Source: Lacibacter sp. H375 (GTDB lineage: Bacteria; Bacteroidota; Bacteroidia; Chitinophagales; Chitinophagaceae). From it: a DNA stretch of 64,000 nt. The notes beneath the pieces are model-generated. The model did not search any database. It had not been told where the DNA came from and saw nothing but the letters and a program-made list of their open reading frames with translations. The stretch lies in assembly GCF_037892425.1 (NCBI RefSeq), contig NZ_JBBKTT010000002.1:205732-269731 (forward strand), written 5' to 3'. The translations under genes and the position numbers were made by a program. Positions 10,029 through 19,611 of this stretch are shown here, in pieces (position 1 is the stretch's first letter; every line of letters starts with the position of its first letter).

Positions 10029-11534
10029 ATGGGTAAGCCAACCGGGTTTTTAGAATTTACAAGAGAGCTTCCAACCAAAAGAAGTGTGGAAGAAAGGGTG
10101 AATGATTACAATGAATTTGTAAATCGTTACCCTGATGAAAAGCTCAACCAGCAGAGTGCACGTTGCATGGATTGCGGTGTTCCTTTCTGTCATAATGGTT
10201 GTCCTTTAGGTAATGTTATTCCTGAATTCAATGATGCAGTGTATCGTAAGGAGTGGAAAGAAGCATATGATATTCTTTCATCTACCAATAACTTTCCTGA
10301 GTTCACAGGAAGGATATGTCCTGCACCATGCGAAACTGCATGTGTGTTAGGTATCAATCAACCTGCCATTGCAATTGAAGAAATTGAAAAGCATATCATT
10401 GAAATTGCTTTCGATAAAGGATTTGTACAACCGAAAAAGATCAACAAACGTACTGGTAAAAAAGTAGCAGTTGTTGGCAGTGGTCCTGCCGGACTTGCTG
10501 CGGCAGCGCAATTAAATTATGCCGGTCATACAGTTACTGTATTTGAACGTGATGATCAGGCTGGTGGTTTGTTGCGTTATGGTATCCCTGATTTCAAATT
10601 AGAAAAATGGGTGATCGATCGTCGGTTGAAAGTGCTGGAAGATGAAGGCGTAACATTTAAGTGTAATGCCAATGTGGGTGTAAATGTTAGTGTTAACGAT
10701 CTCTTGCGTGAATATCATGCAATTGTTTTAGCTGGAGGTTCTACTGTACCAAGAGATCTGAATGTTCCCGGTCGTGACTTGAAAGGAGTTTATTTCGCCA
10801 TGCAATTCTTAAAGCAGCAGAATAAACGTAATGCAAAACTTGATCCTTTAGCAAATGCTTCCATAGAAAGTAATATTCTTTCTGAAGATGTTTTTGCAAC
10901 CGGTAAAAATGTAGTGGTAATTGGTGGTGGTGATACAGGAAGCGATTGTGTTGGTACAAGTAACCGTCACAAGGCAACATCTGTTACACAGTTTGAATTG
11001 ATGCCAACTCCACCAAAAGACAGAACAGCATTTATGCCTTGGCCTACCTATCCAATGACGTTGAAAACATCCTCTTCACATGAAGAAGGTGCCGATCGTA
11101 AATGGGCCATTGCAACAAAAGAATTTATTGGCGATGAAAATGGAAATCTGAAAGCATTAAAGATCGTTGACCTGGAATGGAAGAGTAGTGAAGATGGACG
11201 TCCTTCATCTTTTGTTGAAAGAGAAGGCAGCGAGCGCACTATTCCATGTGAACTTGCTTTACTGGCCATGGGTTTTGTAAATCCGCAATATGTAGGTTTG
11301 CTGGAGCAATTGGGTGTTGAGTTGGATGAGCGCAAGAATGTAAAAGCAACCGAGAAGGAATACAAAACCAGTATCAATAAAGTATTCACTGCAGGTGATA
11401 TGCGCAGAGGGCAGTCATTGGTTGTTTGGGCAATTAGCGAGGGAAGAGAGTGTGCCAGAAAAGTGGATGAATTCCTTTCTGGAACGTCTTTATTGGAAAC
11501 AAAAGATCAGACAGCTACGTTTTATGCTATTTAA
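10029..11534 (+). CDS. gltD: Glutamate synthase small subunit (NADPH)
   Basis: Electron-input subunit of GOGAT: oxidises NADPH through FAD and passes electrons via iron-sulfur clusters to GltB. The N-terminal cysteine cluster is C46, C49, C54 and C58 (RCMDCGVPFCHNGC), with more cysteines in RICPAPCETAC. The FAD Rossmann motif GSGPAG is near residue 149, the NADPH motif GGGDTG near 299, and the C-terminal TAGDMRRGQSLV segment is conserved. At 501 residues it has the normal length. It forms an operon with gltB and is followed by a strong intrinsic terminator. Confidence 0.97.
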   Translation: MGKPTGFLEFTRELPTKRSVEERVNDYNEFVNRYPDEKLNQQSARCMDCGVPFCHNGCPLGNVIPEFNDAVYRKEWKEAYDILSSTNNFPEFTGRICPAPCETACVLGINQPAIAIEEIEKHIIEIAFDKGFVQPKKINKRTGKKVAVVGSGPAGLAAAAQLNYAGHTVTVFERDDQAGGLLRYGIPDFKLEKWVIDRRLKVLEDEGVTFKCNANVGVNVSVNDLLREYHAIVLAGGSTVPRDLNVPGRDLKGVYFAMQFLKQQNKRNAKLDPLANASIESNILSEDVFATGKNVVVIGGGDTGSDCVGTSNRHKATSVTQFELMPTPPKDRTAFMPWPTYPMTLKTSSSHEEGADRKWAIATKEFIGDENGNLKALKIVDLEWKSSEDGRPSSFVEREGSERTIPCELALLAMGFVNPQYVGLLEQLGVELDERKNVKATEKEYKTSINKVFTAGDMRRGQSLVVWAISEGRECARKVDEFLSGTSLLETKDQTATFYAI

Positions 11535-11580
11535 TTAGAGAATTTAATACGGGTGTTTTATGATGCCCAACTGGTAAAAG

Positions 11581-11624
11581 CAGGTGCAATTTGTTGAAAA
11601 ACAAAATATTGCACCTGTTTTTTT
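11581..11624 (+). terminator. Intrinsic terminator after gltD
   Basis: Nine-base-pair outer stem CAGGTGCAA / TTGCACCTG (11581-11589, 11609-11617) with an inner TTTGTT/AACAAA stem, followed by T7. It ends the gltB-gltD transcript. Confidence 0.9.
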
Positions 11625-11759
11625 ACGCCCATTCAGTAAATATTATAAAATATAAAATGTGAAAAAAACTAACTGATGCTATTGTTTTTTATATGTAGTT
11701 TAGTTTAATAATAATTAATTAAAAAATTAATTAATATCTAAACCAAAAATCGATCGACC

Positions 11760-13160
11760 ATGATTAAAAAAGTAACCCCCCGGCAAATTGCCCCCTTCCT
11801 TATTTTGGCGGCTGTTGCCATCGCAGCACTCTTTATTCCGGCTGCCTCAGCATTTGAAGACAAAGAAGGTGTTTACAATGGGGCAGATATTGCCTGGATC
11901 ATTGTAGCAACTGCTTTAGTATTCTTGATGACCCCAGGTCTTGCCTTTTTTTACGGCGGGATGGTACACCGTAAGAACGTGATCTCTACCATGATCAAAA
12001 GTGTGGTAGCAGCAGGCGTTGTAGGTGTTCTTTGGGTAGTAGTTGGTTTCAGCCTTGCGTTCGGACAGTCTCAAGGCGGCTTCATCGGCGACCCAACAAC
12101 ATTCCTTTTCTTTAAAGATGTTGTTTCAGGTGCTCCCTGGAGTTTAGCGCCAAGCATTCCGCTTGCATTGTTTGCATTGTTTCAAATGATGTTTGCGATC
12201 ATCACCCCAGGCCTGGTAGTAGGTGCTGTTGCTGAACGTATCCGTTTCACCTCTTACATCCTGTTCACCGTATTGTTCTGTTTGCTCGTGTATGCACCAT
12301 TGGCGCATTGGAGCTGGCATCCTGATGGATTTTTATTTAAATGGGGTGTTCTTGACTTTGCTGGTGGTACAGTGGTACACATTTCAGCAGGTTGTGCTGC
12401 ACTTGCAGGTGCATTGGTATTAAAGCGTAGAAAAGTACACATTGAAAATAAAGAGATTCCACCTGCAAACGTTCCTTACGTTTTGATTGGTACAGGGCTT
12501 TTATGGTTTGGATGGTTTGGTTTTAATGCAGGTTCTGCATTAGGTGCCAACGGTCTTGCAGTTTCTGCATTCGCTACAACCAATACAGCAGCTGCAGCAG
12601 CAGGTTTAAGCTGGATGTTCTTTGATGTTGTACGTGGTAAAAAACCTTCTGTACTTGGTTTCTGTATTGGTGCGGTAGTTGGTCTGGTAGCAATTACACC
12701 TGCAGCCGGTTTTGTAGCAGTTCCTCAAAGTATCTTCATTGGCGCAGTAGCGGCCATCATTTCTAATATTGCTGTTTATTACAAACAAAAATCAAGTCTT
12801 GATGATACGCTCGATGTATTCCCTTGCCACGGTATTGGTGGTATTGTTGGTATGATCATGACTGGCTTATTTGCAACAAAGACAGTAAATGCAGCCGGTA
12901 ACGACGGTTTGTTCTACGGCAATCCTGACTTCTTCTTTACACAATTGAAAGGACTCGGAATTGTTGTAGCATTCAGCTTTACCGCTTCATTCCTCATCTT
13001 CAAATTCATCAACTTCATTCTTCCAATGCGTGTAACTGAAGAAGAAGAAGAACTTGGTCTCGATGCCACTCAACACAACGAAAAGTACTTACAGGGTACG
13101 CTGTTGGTATCTAAGAACGGTTCAATGAAAGAAGAAGAAGTAGCAAATACTGCTGAGTAA
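11760..13160 (+). CDS. amt: Ammonium transporter (Amt family)
   Basis: Inner-membrane ammonium channel of 466 residues with about eleven to twelve membrane segments. An N-terminal hydrophobic, signal-like segment (IAPFLILAAVAIAALFIPAASA) comes before ADIAWIIVATALVFLMTPGLAFFYGG, the signature of the first core helix. The conserved twin pore histidines lie in HISAG and CHGIGG, and FAGGTVVH is typical. No P-II gene (glnB) is adjacent, unlike many amt loci. Context with gltB-gltD upstream and a porin-like gene downstream indicates ammonium uptake feeding GOGAT. The long AT-rich leader at 11640-11759 probably holds its promoter. Confidence 0.96.
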   Translation: MIKKVTPRQIAPFLILAAVAIAALFIPAASAFEDKEGVYNGADIAWIIVATALVFLMTPGLAFFYGGMVHRKNVISTMIKSVVAAGVVGVLWVVVGFSLAFGQSQGGFIGDPTTFLFFKDVVSGAPWSLAPSIPLALFALFQMMFAIITPGLVVGAVAERIRFTSYILFTVLFCLLVYAPLAHWSWHPDGFLFKWGVLDFAGGTVVHISAGCAALAGALVLKRRKVHIENKEIPPANVPYVLIGTGLLWFGWFGFNAGSALGANGLAVSAFATTNTAAAAAGLSWMFFDVVRGKKPSVLGFCIGAVVGLVAITPAAGFVAVPQSIFIGAVAAIISNIAVYYKQKSSLDDTLDVFPCHGIGGIVGMIMTGLFATKTVNAAGNDGLFYGNPDFFFTQLKGLGIVVAFSFTASFLIFKFINFILPMRVTEEEEELGLDATQHNEKYLQGTLLVSKNGSMKEEEVANTAE

Positions 13161-13207
13161 GCTTAATTCTCAGCTTAAAAAAGTATAACATTCACAAACC
13201 AAAAAAG

Positions 13208-13256
13208 GTACAGCCTGATGATGTATTGTTGACGCAATAGATCGGCTGTACCCTTA
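13208..13256 (+). terminator. Hairpin between amt and the porin gene
   Basis: Arms GGTACAGCC and GGCTGTACC (13208-13216, 13244-13252) enclose a second small stem ATTG/CAAT. The following CTTATT run is poor in T, so it may be a leaky terminator or attenuator between two related genes. Confidence 0.6.
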
Positions 13257-13279
13257 TTAACACTTAAAAGCAATATACA

Positions 13280-14356
13280 ATGTTAAGAAAAATTTCTGCA
13301 TTAGCTATCGTATGTTCGTCATTATTTCTAACTGCTAAGGCCCAGGATTCAACATCTGGTTCGTTGAAGATTTCAGGATATGTTGACGCTTACTACCGTT
13401 ATAATTTTAACAATGCAAAAGATGTTGCCGATCCTTTAAATCACAACAGCAGAACAAGTTTCACTAACTCATCTAATTCATTTGAGTTAGGTATGGCTAG
13501 TCTGAAAGCTGAATATACAAAAGGAAAAATAGGTGTTGTTGCTGATCTCGGTTTTGGCACACGTGCTGCTGAGTTTTCTTATGTTGAAACAGCAAACGGA
13601 CAATACCTTGGATCTGCAATTAAACAGGCTTATGTTACTTACGCCCCTTCAGATAAAGTGAAGTTCACAATTGGTAAATGGGCTACCCATATGGGTTATG
13701 AGTTAGTTGATCCGCAACTAAACCGCAACTACAGCATGAGCCATTTGTTCACTTACGGACCATTCACTCATACCGGTCTTAAAGCTGATTTCACATTAGG
13801 TAGTGGGTTTGGTTTAATGGTGGGGGTTGCAAACCCTACTGATTATGTTTCTGCTCCTTTTGCGAAAAAGAATGTAATTGCACAGGTGAGCAAAACATCA
13901 GATCACTTAAACGCTTACCTCAATTATGTTGGTGGTAAAGATTTAGACGACAATTCAGTTAACCAGATTGGCTTAACTCTGTTGGCACCGGTTACCAGTA
14001 AGTTTGGCCTTGGTCTTGATGCTGCTTATAAAACAGTTGACCCATCAGCAGCAGGTTCAAATATATCATGGTGGGGTACTGCTTTGTATGTTAATATCGA
14101 CCCTTCAGATAAATTTGGTATAACCCTCAGAGGCGAACATTTTGCTGATGATGACGGCCTTGCAGGTTTTGGAACCGGAGTAACCGCTGGTACACTTTCA
14201 TTCAACATTAAGCCAGTACCAGGTATCATGATTGTTCCTGAATTCAGATTAGACGGAGCAGGTGCAGCTACTTATTACAAGAACAGTGATGCACCAGGCG
14301 CAGCATCACAAAAAAGTACGGGTTCATTTATTTTAGCTGCCGTATTAAGTTTTTAA
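13280..14356 (+). CDS. Outer-membrane beta-barrel protein, BBP2/OmpL-like porin
   Basis: 358-residue protein with a signal peptide cut after the AKA of LFLTAKAQ, then SGSLKISGYVDAYYRYNFN, which resembles the start of the putative porin family BBP2 (OmpL-like). Alternating hydrophobic strands run to a C-terminal Phe (FILAAVLSF), the usual outer-membrane assembly signal. It follows amt by 119 nt across a weak hairpin. A role in outer-membrane passage of ammonium or small nitrogen compounds is inferred from position only. Confidence 0.8.
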   Translation: MLRKISALAIVCSSLFLTAKAQDSTSGSLKISGYVDAYYRYNFNNAKDVADPLNHNSRTSFTNSSNSFELGMASLKAEYTKGKIGVVADLGFGTRAAEFSYVETANGQYLGSAIKQAYVTYAPSDKVKFTIGKWATHMGYELVDPQLNRNYSMSHLFTYGPFTHTGLKADFTLGSGFGLMVGVANPTDYVSAPFAKKNVIAQVSKTSDHLNAYLNYVGGKDLDDNSVNQIGLTLLAPVTSKFGLGLDAAYKTVDPSAAGSNISWWGTALYVNIDPSDKFGITLRGEHFADDDGLAGFGTGVTAGTLSFNIKPVPGIMIVPEFRLDGAGAATYYKNSDAPGAASQKSTGSFILAAVLSF

Positions 14357-14430
14357 GGGAGGATCTAAAGTTATTTAGTTTCCTTTTTTATATATGGCAG
14401 GCCCGCTCTTTCTATAGTGGGCAATCGATT

Positions 14431-14458
14431 AACCTCTCGTATTTACGGGAGGTTTTTC
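14431..14458 (+). terminator. Intrinsic terminator after the porin gene
   Basis: Ten-base-pair stem AACCTCTCGT / ACGGGAGGTT (one G-U pair), loop ATTT, followed by TTTCG. It closes the amt-porin unit. A second hairpin at 14489-14518 (TCACAGATTT / AAATCTGTGA) lies between it and the convergent aguA. Confidence 0.85.
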
Positions 14459-14593
14459 GTTTTAATGAAATCTTCTTTCTAACTGATGTCACAGATTTTT
14501 TCCTTTACAAATCTGTGAGCATTATTTACTAAACAAAAAAAGGGAAACAATGATTGAACATTATTTCCTTCTGCTGTATTTTAAACAGAATGA

Positions 14594-15643
14594 TTATACT
14601 GCCGGCTCCTGTTGACTTAAACAATGGAAACTTCCCAATCCCCAGATGATCTCTGTTGAATCAATGCCAACCACTTCACGTTCAGGAAAGCATTGCTGAA
14701 TGATCTGTAATGCTTTGTCATCTTTTGCAGAACGGAACGTTGGAACGATTACATGCTTGTTTGAAATATAAAAATTTGCATAAGAGCAGGGGAGGCGTTG
14801 ATCTTCATATACCAGTTCATCCGGCATTGGTAGTTCTACAATGTTGAGTTGCTTGCCATTGATTAAACGCATTTGCTGCAGCTGTTTTAAGTTGTGCTGC
14901 AACAGCTCATAATTCTCATCGGCTTTGTTTTCTTCAATCACAGTTAACACCGTGTCTTCGTTTACAAAACGAACCGTATCATCAATATGTCCATCGGTAT
15001 CATCACCAACAATTCCTTCATCGATCCAAAGTATTTGTTCTACACCATAATAGTTGATAAGATATTCTTCAATCTGTTGTTGATTCAAATGCGGATTACG
15101 ATTTGGATTCAGCAAACAAGCTGTTGATGTCATTAATGTTCCTTTGCCGTTAAATTCAACCGAACCACCTTCCATGACAATACCGGGGTTAAACACCGGA
15201 ATATTATAATGCTTTCCAATAAGTGTTGGCACTACATCATCAAGATCGAACGGAGGATATTTTCCACCCCATGCGTTATAACCCCAATCAACAATTACTT
15301 TTTTCTGCTCTGCATTTGGGTTGATGAGGAATGCAGGTCCATGATCTCTGCACCACGCATCATTTGTTGGGTGAAAAAAGAACTCAACTTTACTAAGATC
15401 AACTTCTGCTGTTTGCAAATGACCCAATGCAAAATTCTTCATTGCTTCATCAGCAACGTTGATACGCACCAGCTCACTCAATGAAAGCGTTTTAATAAAC
15501 TTTGCATAGTAAGGAAAGATAGTATGAATTTTCCCGGGCCATGAAGCTTCTTTGTGTGGCCACGAAAGCCATGTTGCAACATGTGGTGCAAATTCAGCAG
15601 GAAAATAGTAACCGAGATCTTTAGGAGTAAGTTTTGAGTTCAT
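14594..15643 (-). CDS. aguA: Agmatine deiminase
   Basis: Hydrolyses agmatine to N-carbamoylputrescine and ammonia. This is a 349-residue member of the agmatine/peptidyl-arginine deiminase family. WLSWPHKEASWPG near the N-terminus, DHGPAF, and the catalytic cysteine C341 in GSFHCLSQQEP are characteristic; EGGSVEFNGKG and DDTDGHIDD supply further active-site residues. It lies 68 nt downstream of aguB on the minus strand, and the two form a putrescine-synthesis operon. The linker at 15644-15711 holds a perfect 10-bp inverted repeat (TTGTTAATAG / CTATTAACAA). Confidence 0.95.
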   Translation of the reverse strand: MNSKLTPKDLGYYFPAEFAPHVATWLSWPHKEASWPGKIHTIFPYYAKFIKTLSLSELVRINVADEAMKNFALGHLQTAEVDLSKVEFFFHPTNDAWCRDHGPAFLINPNAEQKKVIVDWGYNAWGGKYPPFDLDDVVPTLIGKHYNIPVFNPGIVMEGGSVEFNGKGTLMTSTACLLNPNRNPHLNQQQIEEYLINYYGVEQILWIDEGIVGDDTDGHIDDTVRFVNEDTVLTVIEENKADENYELLQHNLKQLQQMRLINGKQLNIVELPMPDELVYEDQRLPCSYANFYISNKHVIVPTFRSAKDDKALQIIQQCFPEREVVGIDSTEIIWGLGSFHCLSQQEPAV

Positions 15644-15711
15644 TGTTCATTGTTAATAGTTCATTGTTGACGGCTCTTGCTATTAACAATAAACCATCAG
15701 CTATGAACTGT

Positions 15712-16587
15712 TTAGTCTTCATCAATATACCGTTTCGTAATTGGCTGATACGAATCAATTCTTCTGTCACGTAAAAACGGCCAATGCGTTCTGTACTGAT
15801 CTGTTTTTTTCAGATCCAGTTCCTGCACATGCACCTCTTCTTCATTATGGGTTGCCTTATACAATAACGTCCCAAACGGATTACTTACAAACGAGCCTCC
15901 CCAGAATTGCATCGCACCATTTTGTTCTAATCCTACACGGTTTACACTTACCACATGAATGCCGTTTGCAACAGCATGACTGCGTTGCATCGTTTGCCAT
16001 GCGTTGTATTGTTCGGTATTCGTTGCTTCATCTTGTGAAGTTGCCCAGCCAATTGCTGTTGGATAAAACAATATTTCTGCTCCCATCAATGCAGTGATAC
16101 GTGCTGCTTCAGGATACCATTGATCCCAACAGATGAGTACACCAATGTTGGCGAATTTTGTTTTGAAGATCTTATAACCCAAATCACCGGGTGTGAAATA
16201 GAATTTCTCATAATACGCAGGATCATCGGGGATATGCATTTTGCGGTATTTGCCCAGATAAGTTCCATCAGCATCCAACACCGCTGTGGTGTTATGATAC
16301 AAACCCTGTGTACGTTTTTCAAATAACGAAGCAATGATCACCACACCGAGTTCTTTCGCCACAGCACTCAAAGCTTCTGTCGACGGACCGGGAATGGCTT
16401 CAGCCAGCAGGAAATTATCATAGTTCTCCTCATCGCAGAAATAAAGCGATGTAAACAGCTCCTGCAAACAAACGATCTGTGCGCCTTTGGCCGCCGCTTC
16501 TCTTGTTTTGGCAATTGCCTTATGCAGGTTCTCTTCTTTATTGGCCGTGCAGCTCATTTGCACCAACCCTACTTGTACTTTACTCAT
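15712..16587 (-). CDS. aguB: N-carbamoylputrescine amidase
   Basis: Nitrilase-superfamily amidase that converts N-carbamoylputrescine to putrescine, CO2 and ammonia. The catalytic triad is visible as E43 (CLQELF), K116 (YRKMHIPDD) and C153 (LICWDQWYPE). The 291 residues match the family. It is the first gene of the aguB-aguA operon. A TATTTTTG -7 element lies on the minus strand at 16614-16607, about 20 nt before the ATG. Confidence 0.96.
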   Translation of the reverse strand: MSKVQVGLVQMSCTANKEENLHKAIAKTREAAAKGAQIVCLQELFTSLYFCDEENYDNFLLAEAIPGPSTEALSAVAKELGVVIIASLFEKRTQGLYHNTTAVLDADGTYLGKYRKMHIPDDPAYYEKFYFTPGDLGYKIFKTKFANIGVLICWDQWYPEAARITALMGAEILFYPTAIGWATSQDEATNTEQYNAWQTMQRSHAVANGIHVVSVNRVGLEQNGAMQFWGGSFVSNPFGTLLYKATHNEEEVHVQELDLKKTDQYRTHWPFLRDRRIDSYQPITKRYIDED

Positions 16588-16606
16588 AGTGCTTTTTTAA
16601 GACGGG

Positions 16607-16614
16607 CAAAAATA
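16607..16614 (-). promoter_or_regulatory. -7 element of the aguB promoter
   Basis: On the minus strand the sequence reads TATTTTTG, a full match to the Bacteroidota TAnnTTTG -7 element, 19 nt before the aguB start codon. The rest of the 16588-16784 gap shows only GGAATT-containing tandem-like text and no gene. Confidence 0.6.
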
Positions 16615-16784
16615 CAGAAATAGTTGGGAGGGAAGTGTTAGGAATTAGGAATCGGGCGTTTGGAATTGGGGGAGACTTTGGAACTGATATTCTTGTTTTT
16701 CGAATGGTAGTTTATAAGTCTTCTGAAGCGTAACTTTCATCCGGATTGTACAGATAGTTTTATTATTGCCAGAGCTCAATTCCT

Positions 16785-18017
16785 CTACTTCAAAAAATTG
16801 GCAAAAACAGTTATCACAAGTGCATTGATATAATCAATAAAAAAAGCACCCACCAACGGAACAACCAGGAATGCCTTTGGTGCAACACCATGTTTATCTA
16901 CTATTGTTTTCATCACCGCCATTGCATTTGCAACAGTTCCCAACATAAAGCCAATAAAGCCGCTTGACATTACAGCCGATTCATAGTTCTTTCCCATCAG
17001 CACAAAGGTGATGGTGAGTGCAAATAAAATAACAACGATCACTTGCGCTATAAGTATTCCAGAAAGTGGTAATGCCAAATGAAACAGCTCCCATAACCGC
17101 AGGTCCATTAATGCAACGGTAAGAAAAATATTTAAAGCAATGCCACCGGCAAAATCAATCGTCTTCTGATCCATCGCCGTCCATTCTTTTTTATCGTTGA
17201 TGTTTCTGAATACTGCACCCACGATCATGGCACCGATATATGCAGGAAGTGTGATGCCTGTTTTTGCAATAAAAAAACTCACCGCACTTCCCAGGCCCAT
17301 GATGATGCCGATGTTAACCAAGCTGATAGTGAAACCTGAATTTTCATGTGTAATATCAACACCAAGCAGCTCATCCTTTTCGCTGGCTAAGGTTTTTCTT
17401 TTCGTATGGTTCTTCTTCGCATCTTTCTCTAAGTTGAACCTATTGATGAGGAAAGTGGCAGCAGGTCCGCCAAGTAATCCGCCGAACACAATACCAAATG
17501 TTGCAGATGTAATGGCAATTGTTTCCGCACCAGTTAATCCCATCTCTTCAAATAAAGGCGCAAATGCTAAACCTGTTGCAGGACCTCCAACCAATGTTAC
17601 AGAGCCGGCCATCACACCAAACAATTTCGGCATACCAAATAAGCTGGCAACGCCTATTCCCACAAGGTTTTGAATCACACAAAATGCCGATGAAAGAACG
17701 AGGAATACCATCACCTGTTTTCCTCCCTTTTTTAATAATCCAAAACTTGCATTGGTTCCGATGGAAGTAAAGAACAGCATCATACACAAAGATTGCATGG
17801 ACGTATTTACCTGGATGTTCAGGAACCTGTCGTGTGCAATGAGATTGAAAGCTGCAAAAACTAATCCGCCTAAAACGGCGGATGGAATATTGAGTCGTTC
17901 AAAAACAGAGATTTTCTTTTTGAGCAACATGCCTGTTAAGAAAATAAGACCGGCGATTGCAAGAGTCTGAATGAGATCAAGATTAATTTGGGGTATCTGC
18001 GTTTCCGTTGCAGGCAT
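16785..18017 (-). CDS. gltS: Sodium/glutamate symporter, GltS type
   Basis: 410-residue inner-membrane transporter of the ESS (GltS) family. It has two inverted halves of about five helices, with the signature stretches TSIGTNASFGLLKKGG and VGGPATGLAFAP in the first half and the equivalent GGIALNIFLTVALMDL in the second. A soluble loop with KKNHTKRKTLASEKDE separates them. It would take up glutamate with sodium. It is a single gene between the agu operon and unknown minus-strand genes. Substrate assignment follows the family, since close paralogues could move other acids. Confidence 0.88.
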   Translation of the reverse strand: MPATETQIPQINLDLIQTLAIAGLIFLTGMLLKKKISVFERLNIPSAVLGGLVFAAFNLIAHDRFLNIQVNTSMQSLCMMLFFTSIGTNASFGLLKKGGKQVMVFLVLSSAFCVIQNLVGIGVASLFGMPKLFGVMAGSVTLVGGPATGLAFAPLFEEMGLTGAETIAITSATFGIVFGGLLGGPAATFLINRFNLEKDAKKNHTKRKTLASEKDELLGVDITHENSGFTISLVNIGIIMGLGSAVSFFIAKTGITLPAYIGAMIVGAVFRNINDKKEWTAMDQKTIDFAGGIALNIFLTVALMDLRLWELFHLALPLSGILIAQVIVVILFALTITFVLMGKNYESAVMSSGFIGFMLGTVANAMAVMKTIVDKHGVAPKAFLVVPLVGAFFIDYINALVITVFANFLK

Positions 18018-18095
18018 AAAGTTTTACATTGTATACAAAACAAGTTACTTCAACAAAACAAGAACAGGTAATCCTTTTTTGTTAGGAATGAAACT

Positions 18096-18761
18096 TCACC
18101 AACTTTCAAACAGTGTTCCCTTGAGAAAAAAGTCATAGGAAAACAATAACTCGTTGATCTCTTTTTTCTTTATGAGGTATGCCTTTGTATCAATTTCATT
18201 ATTTTCTCTGGATTTTATAAGTTCTTCTAATTCCAGTTTTTTAAGATGTCTCTTTTTTGCGTTTTCGTAATGCTCTAAATTTTGCCTGCGCTGTTCCAAA
18301 ACATCTTCTCTAATTAAGTTCGGATTTTCCTGGTTTGTAACTCTGTCAAGAGAATAGCCATTTCGTTCTATGTAGGAAATTCTCTGTTCAAATTGAAAAG
18401 ATGGTTCCTGACGAATAAACTGTTCATACCCATTGCATGTAAACTGAAGGTTGCCTTGTCTGGTGATGATCGTCCATTGATTGTTACCTTCCCTTTCGAT
18501 GTCTTCAATTTCAAAAACATCCTCAAATCCAAAGTCAAACTCAAATGTTAAGTTTTGAGTTGATGTAAACACTAAAGTTGCAGGTGCTACCCAAAAAGTA
18601 AAAGGTATTCCTTCAAGTTCTGGATTATTCCATTGGAGGATATAGTCAATGTCTAATTCCAGATCTTTTGCCAGACGGATTTTGTAAATGTTGCAATCGT
18701 GCCAACCCATTTGTTCAAAATCTGCATCAGTCCAAACTTTTTTTTCTAATTGATAATCCAT
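18096..18761 (-). CDS. Hypothetical cytosolic protein with C-terminal coiled coil
   Basis: I do not recognise this 221-residue protein. The N-terminal half looks like a compact beta-rich domain beginning FEQMGWHDCNIYKIRL and rich in aromatic and acidic residues. The C-terminal half (about residues 145-205) is a charged helix rich in Leu, Glu and Lys, likely a coiled coil. No signal peptide or membrane segment is seen. The WHD-containing N-terminal pattern recalls small immunity-like proteins, but no toxin lies nearby, so that reading is weak. It lies 78 nt upstream of gltS on the same strand, with no clear operon. Confidence 0.75.
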   Translation of the reverse strand: MDYQLEKKVWTDADFEQMGWHDCNIYKIRLAKDLELDIDYILQWNNPELEGIPFTFWVAPATLVFTSTQNLTFEFDFGFEDVFEIEDIEREGNNQWTIITRQGNLQFTCNGYEQFIRQEPSFQFEQRISYIERNGYSLDRVTNQENPNLIREDVLEQRRQNLEHYENAKKRHLKKLELEELIKSRENNEIDTKAYLIKKKEINELLFSYDFFLKGTLFESW

Positions 18762-18911
18762 TTCTAAATAGGAGACTGTATCAAATTTAGTTGATTATTC
18801 GGTACAAGAGTTCGACACTCTTTTCCAGCACCTCATTCTTGTGCCATGATGAGAATGTTTGAGTAGATGCTTGCGCTAAAAAGAAAATATTCTCTGACTG
18901 CCGAACATTCT

Positions 18912-19397
18912 TTATTCTTTTGAAACCGACGAGGCTATAGAGATAAGCGTATCAATGTTGTTTAAATCAGGTGAACATACCAAACTACTCATATCGCCAC
19001 TTATTATTCCACAATATCCCAATACCCCAGCGTTGTAAATTTTCCAATCCTGTTTTTTTCCAAGAATTACTGATTGAATTATTTTGATTGGACTTGCGTC
19101 GTCAAGAAATGGGTCTGACTCATATTTCGTTTTGCCTTTGTCTTCTAATGTTGCTACACCATAACTTATAAATTCGTAACCCGGTTTATAAAACCGATAT
19201 GAGTTACTTTGTCTAATGGTGCTATCATTTTTAACTTGATATTTTTCGTTAATTGTTATGTAGTACCCAGACTGTCCAAGCCTCGTTTTAATATCTCCGA
19301 AGCGGAATGTAAGAACCTCAACAGGAGTTTTGCTTCTATTTAAGCAGGAATAAAAAAGTAGAAGTGCTGTAATGCAGAGTAGGGTTTTAATTTTCAT
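18912..19397 (-). CDS. Hypothetical lipoprotein
   Basis: 161-residue protein with a lipoprotein signal (LLCITALLLFYSC, lipobox cysteine C18). The mature part has no motif I recognise; it contains beta-rich text such as TFRFGDIKTRLGQSGYYITIN. It is probably anchored in the envelope and of unknown role. The base composition of this gene and its neighbour at 18096 seems somewhat more AT-rich than the flanking metabolic genes, which may point to acquisition, but this was not measured. Confidence 0.8.
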   Translation of the reverse strand: MKIKTLLCITALLLFYSCLNRSKTPVEVLTFRFGDIKTRLGQSGYYITINEKYQVKNDSTIRQSNSYRFYKPGYEFISYGVATLEDKGKTKYESDPFLDDASPIKIIQSVILGKKQDWKIYNAGVLGYCGIISGDMSSLVCSPDLNNIDTLISIASSVSKE

Positions 19398-19553
19398 CTT
19401 ATAAATCTATTAAATAAAATACTGCTTTTTCATAAAGTAGATTATCTGACCAACTAATATAAAACTAGTATGAAAAAATAAATTTTCTAAATTTTGATTG
19501 TTTAGTCTTTAATATCTAATGACTATCCATGGCAACTATTGTGGAGGTCAACA

Positions 19554-19588
19554 ACAAAAAAATCCGTGCACAACCAGTACACGGATTT
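19554..19588 (-). terminator. Intrinsic terminator after ppc
   Basis: Nine-base-pair stem AAATCCGTG / CACGGATTT (19560-19568, 19580-19588). On the minus strand it is followed by a T-tract (A-tract at 19556-19561 on the plus strand), so it ends ppc. Confidence 0.88.
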
Positions 19589-19611
19589 TCAATATCTCTA
19601 AACACGATCGC

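Noticed and set aside
15580..15600. CAACATGTGG inside aguA
   Set aside because: Only a partial match, inside a coding region, without a -7 element.
15644..15711. Mobile miniature element between aguB and aguA
   Set aside because: A short inverted repeat with GTTCATTG direct repeats is visible, but no target-site duplication or second copy in the window.
17197..17673. 158-codon plus-strand frame opposite gltS
   Set aside because: Pro/Ala/Asn-rich complement of a membrane protein gene; no support.
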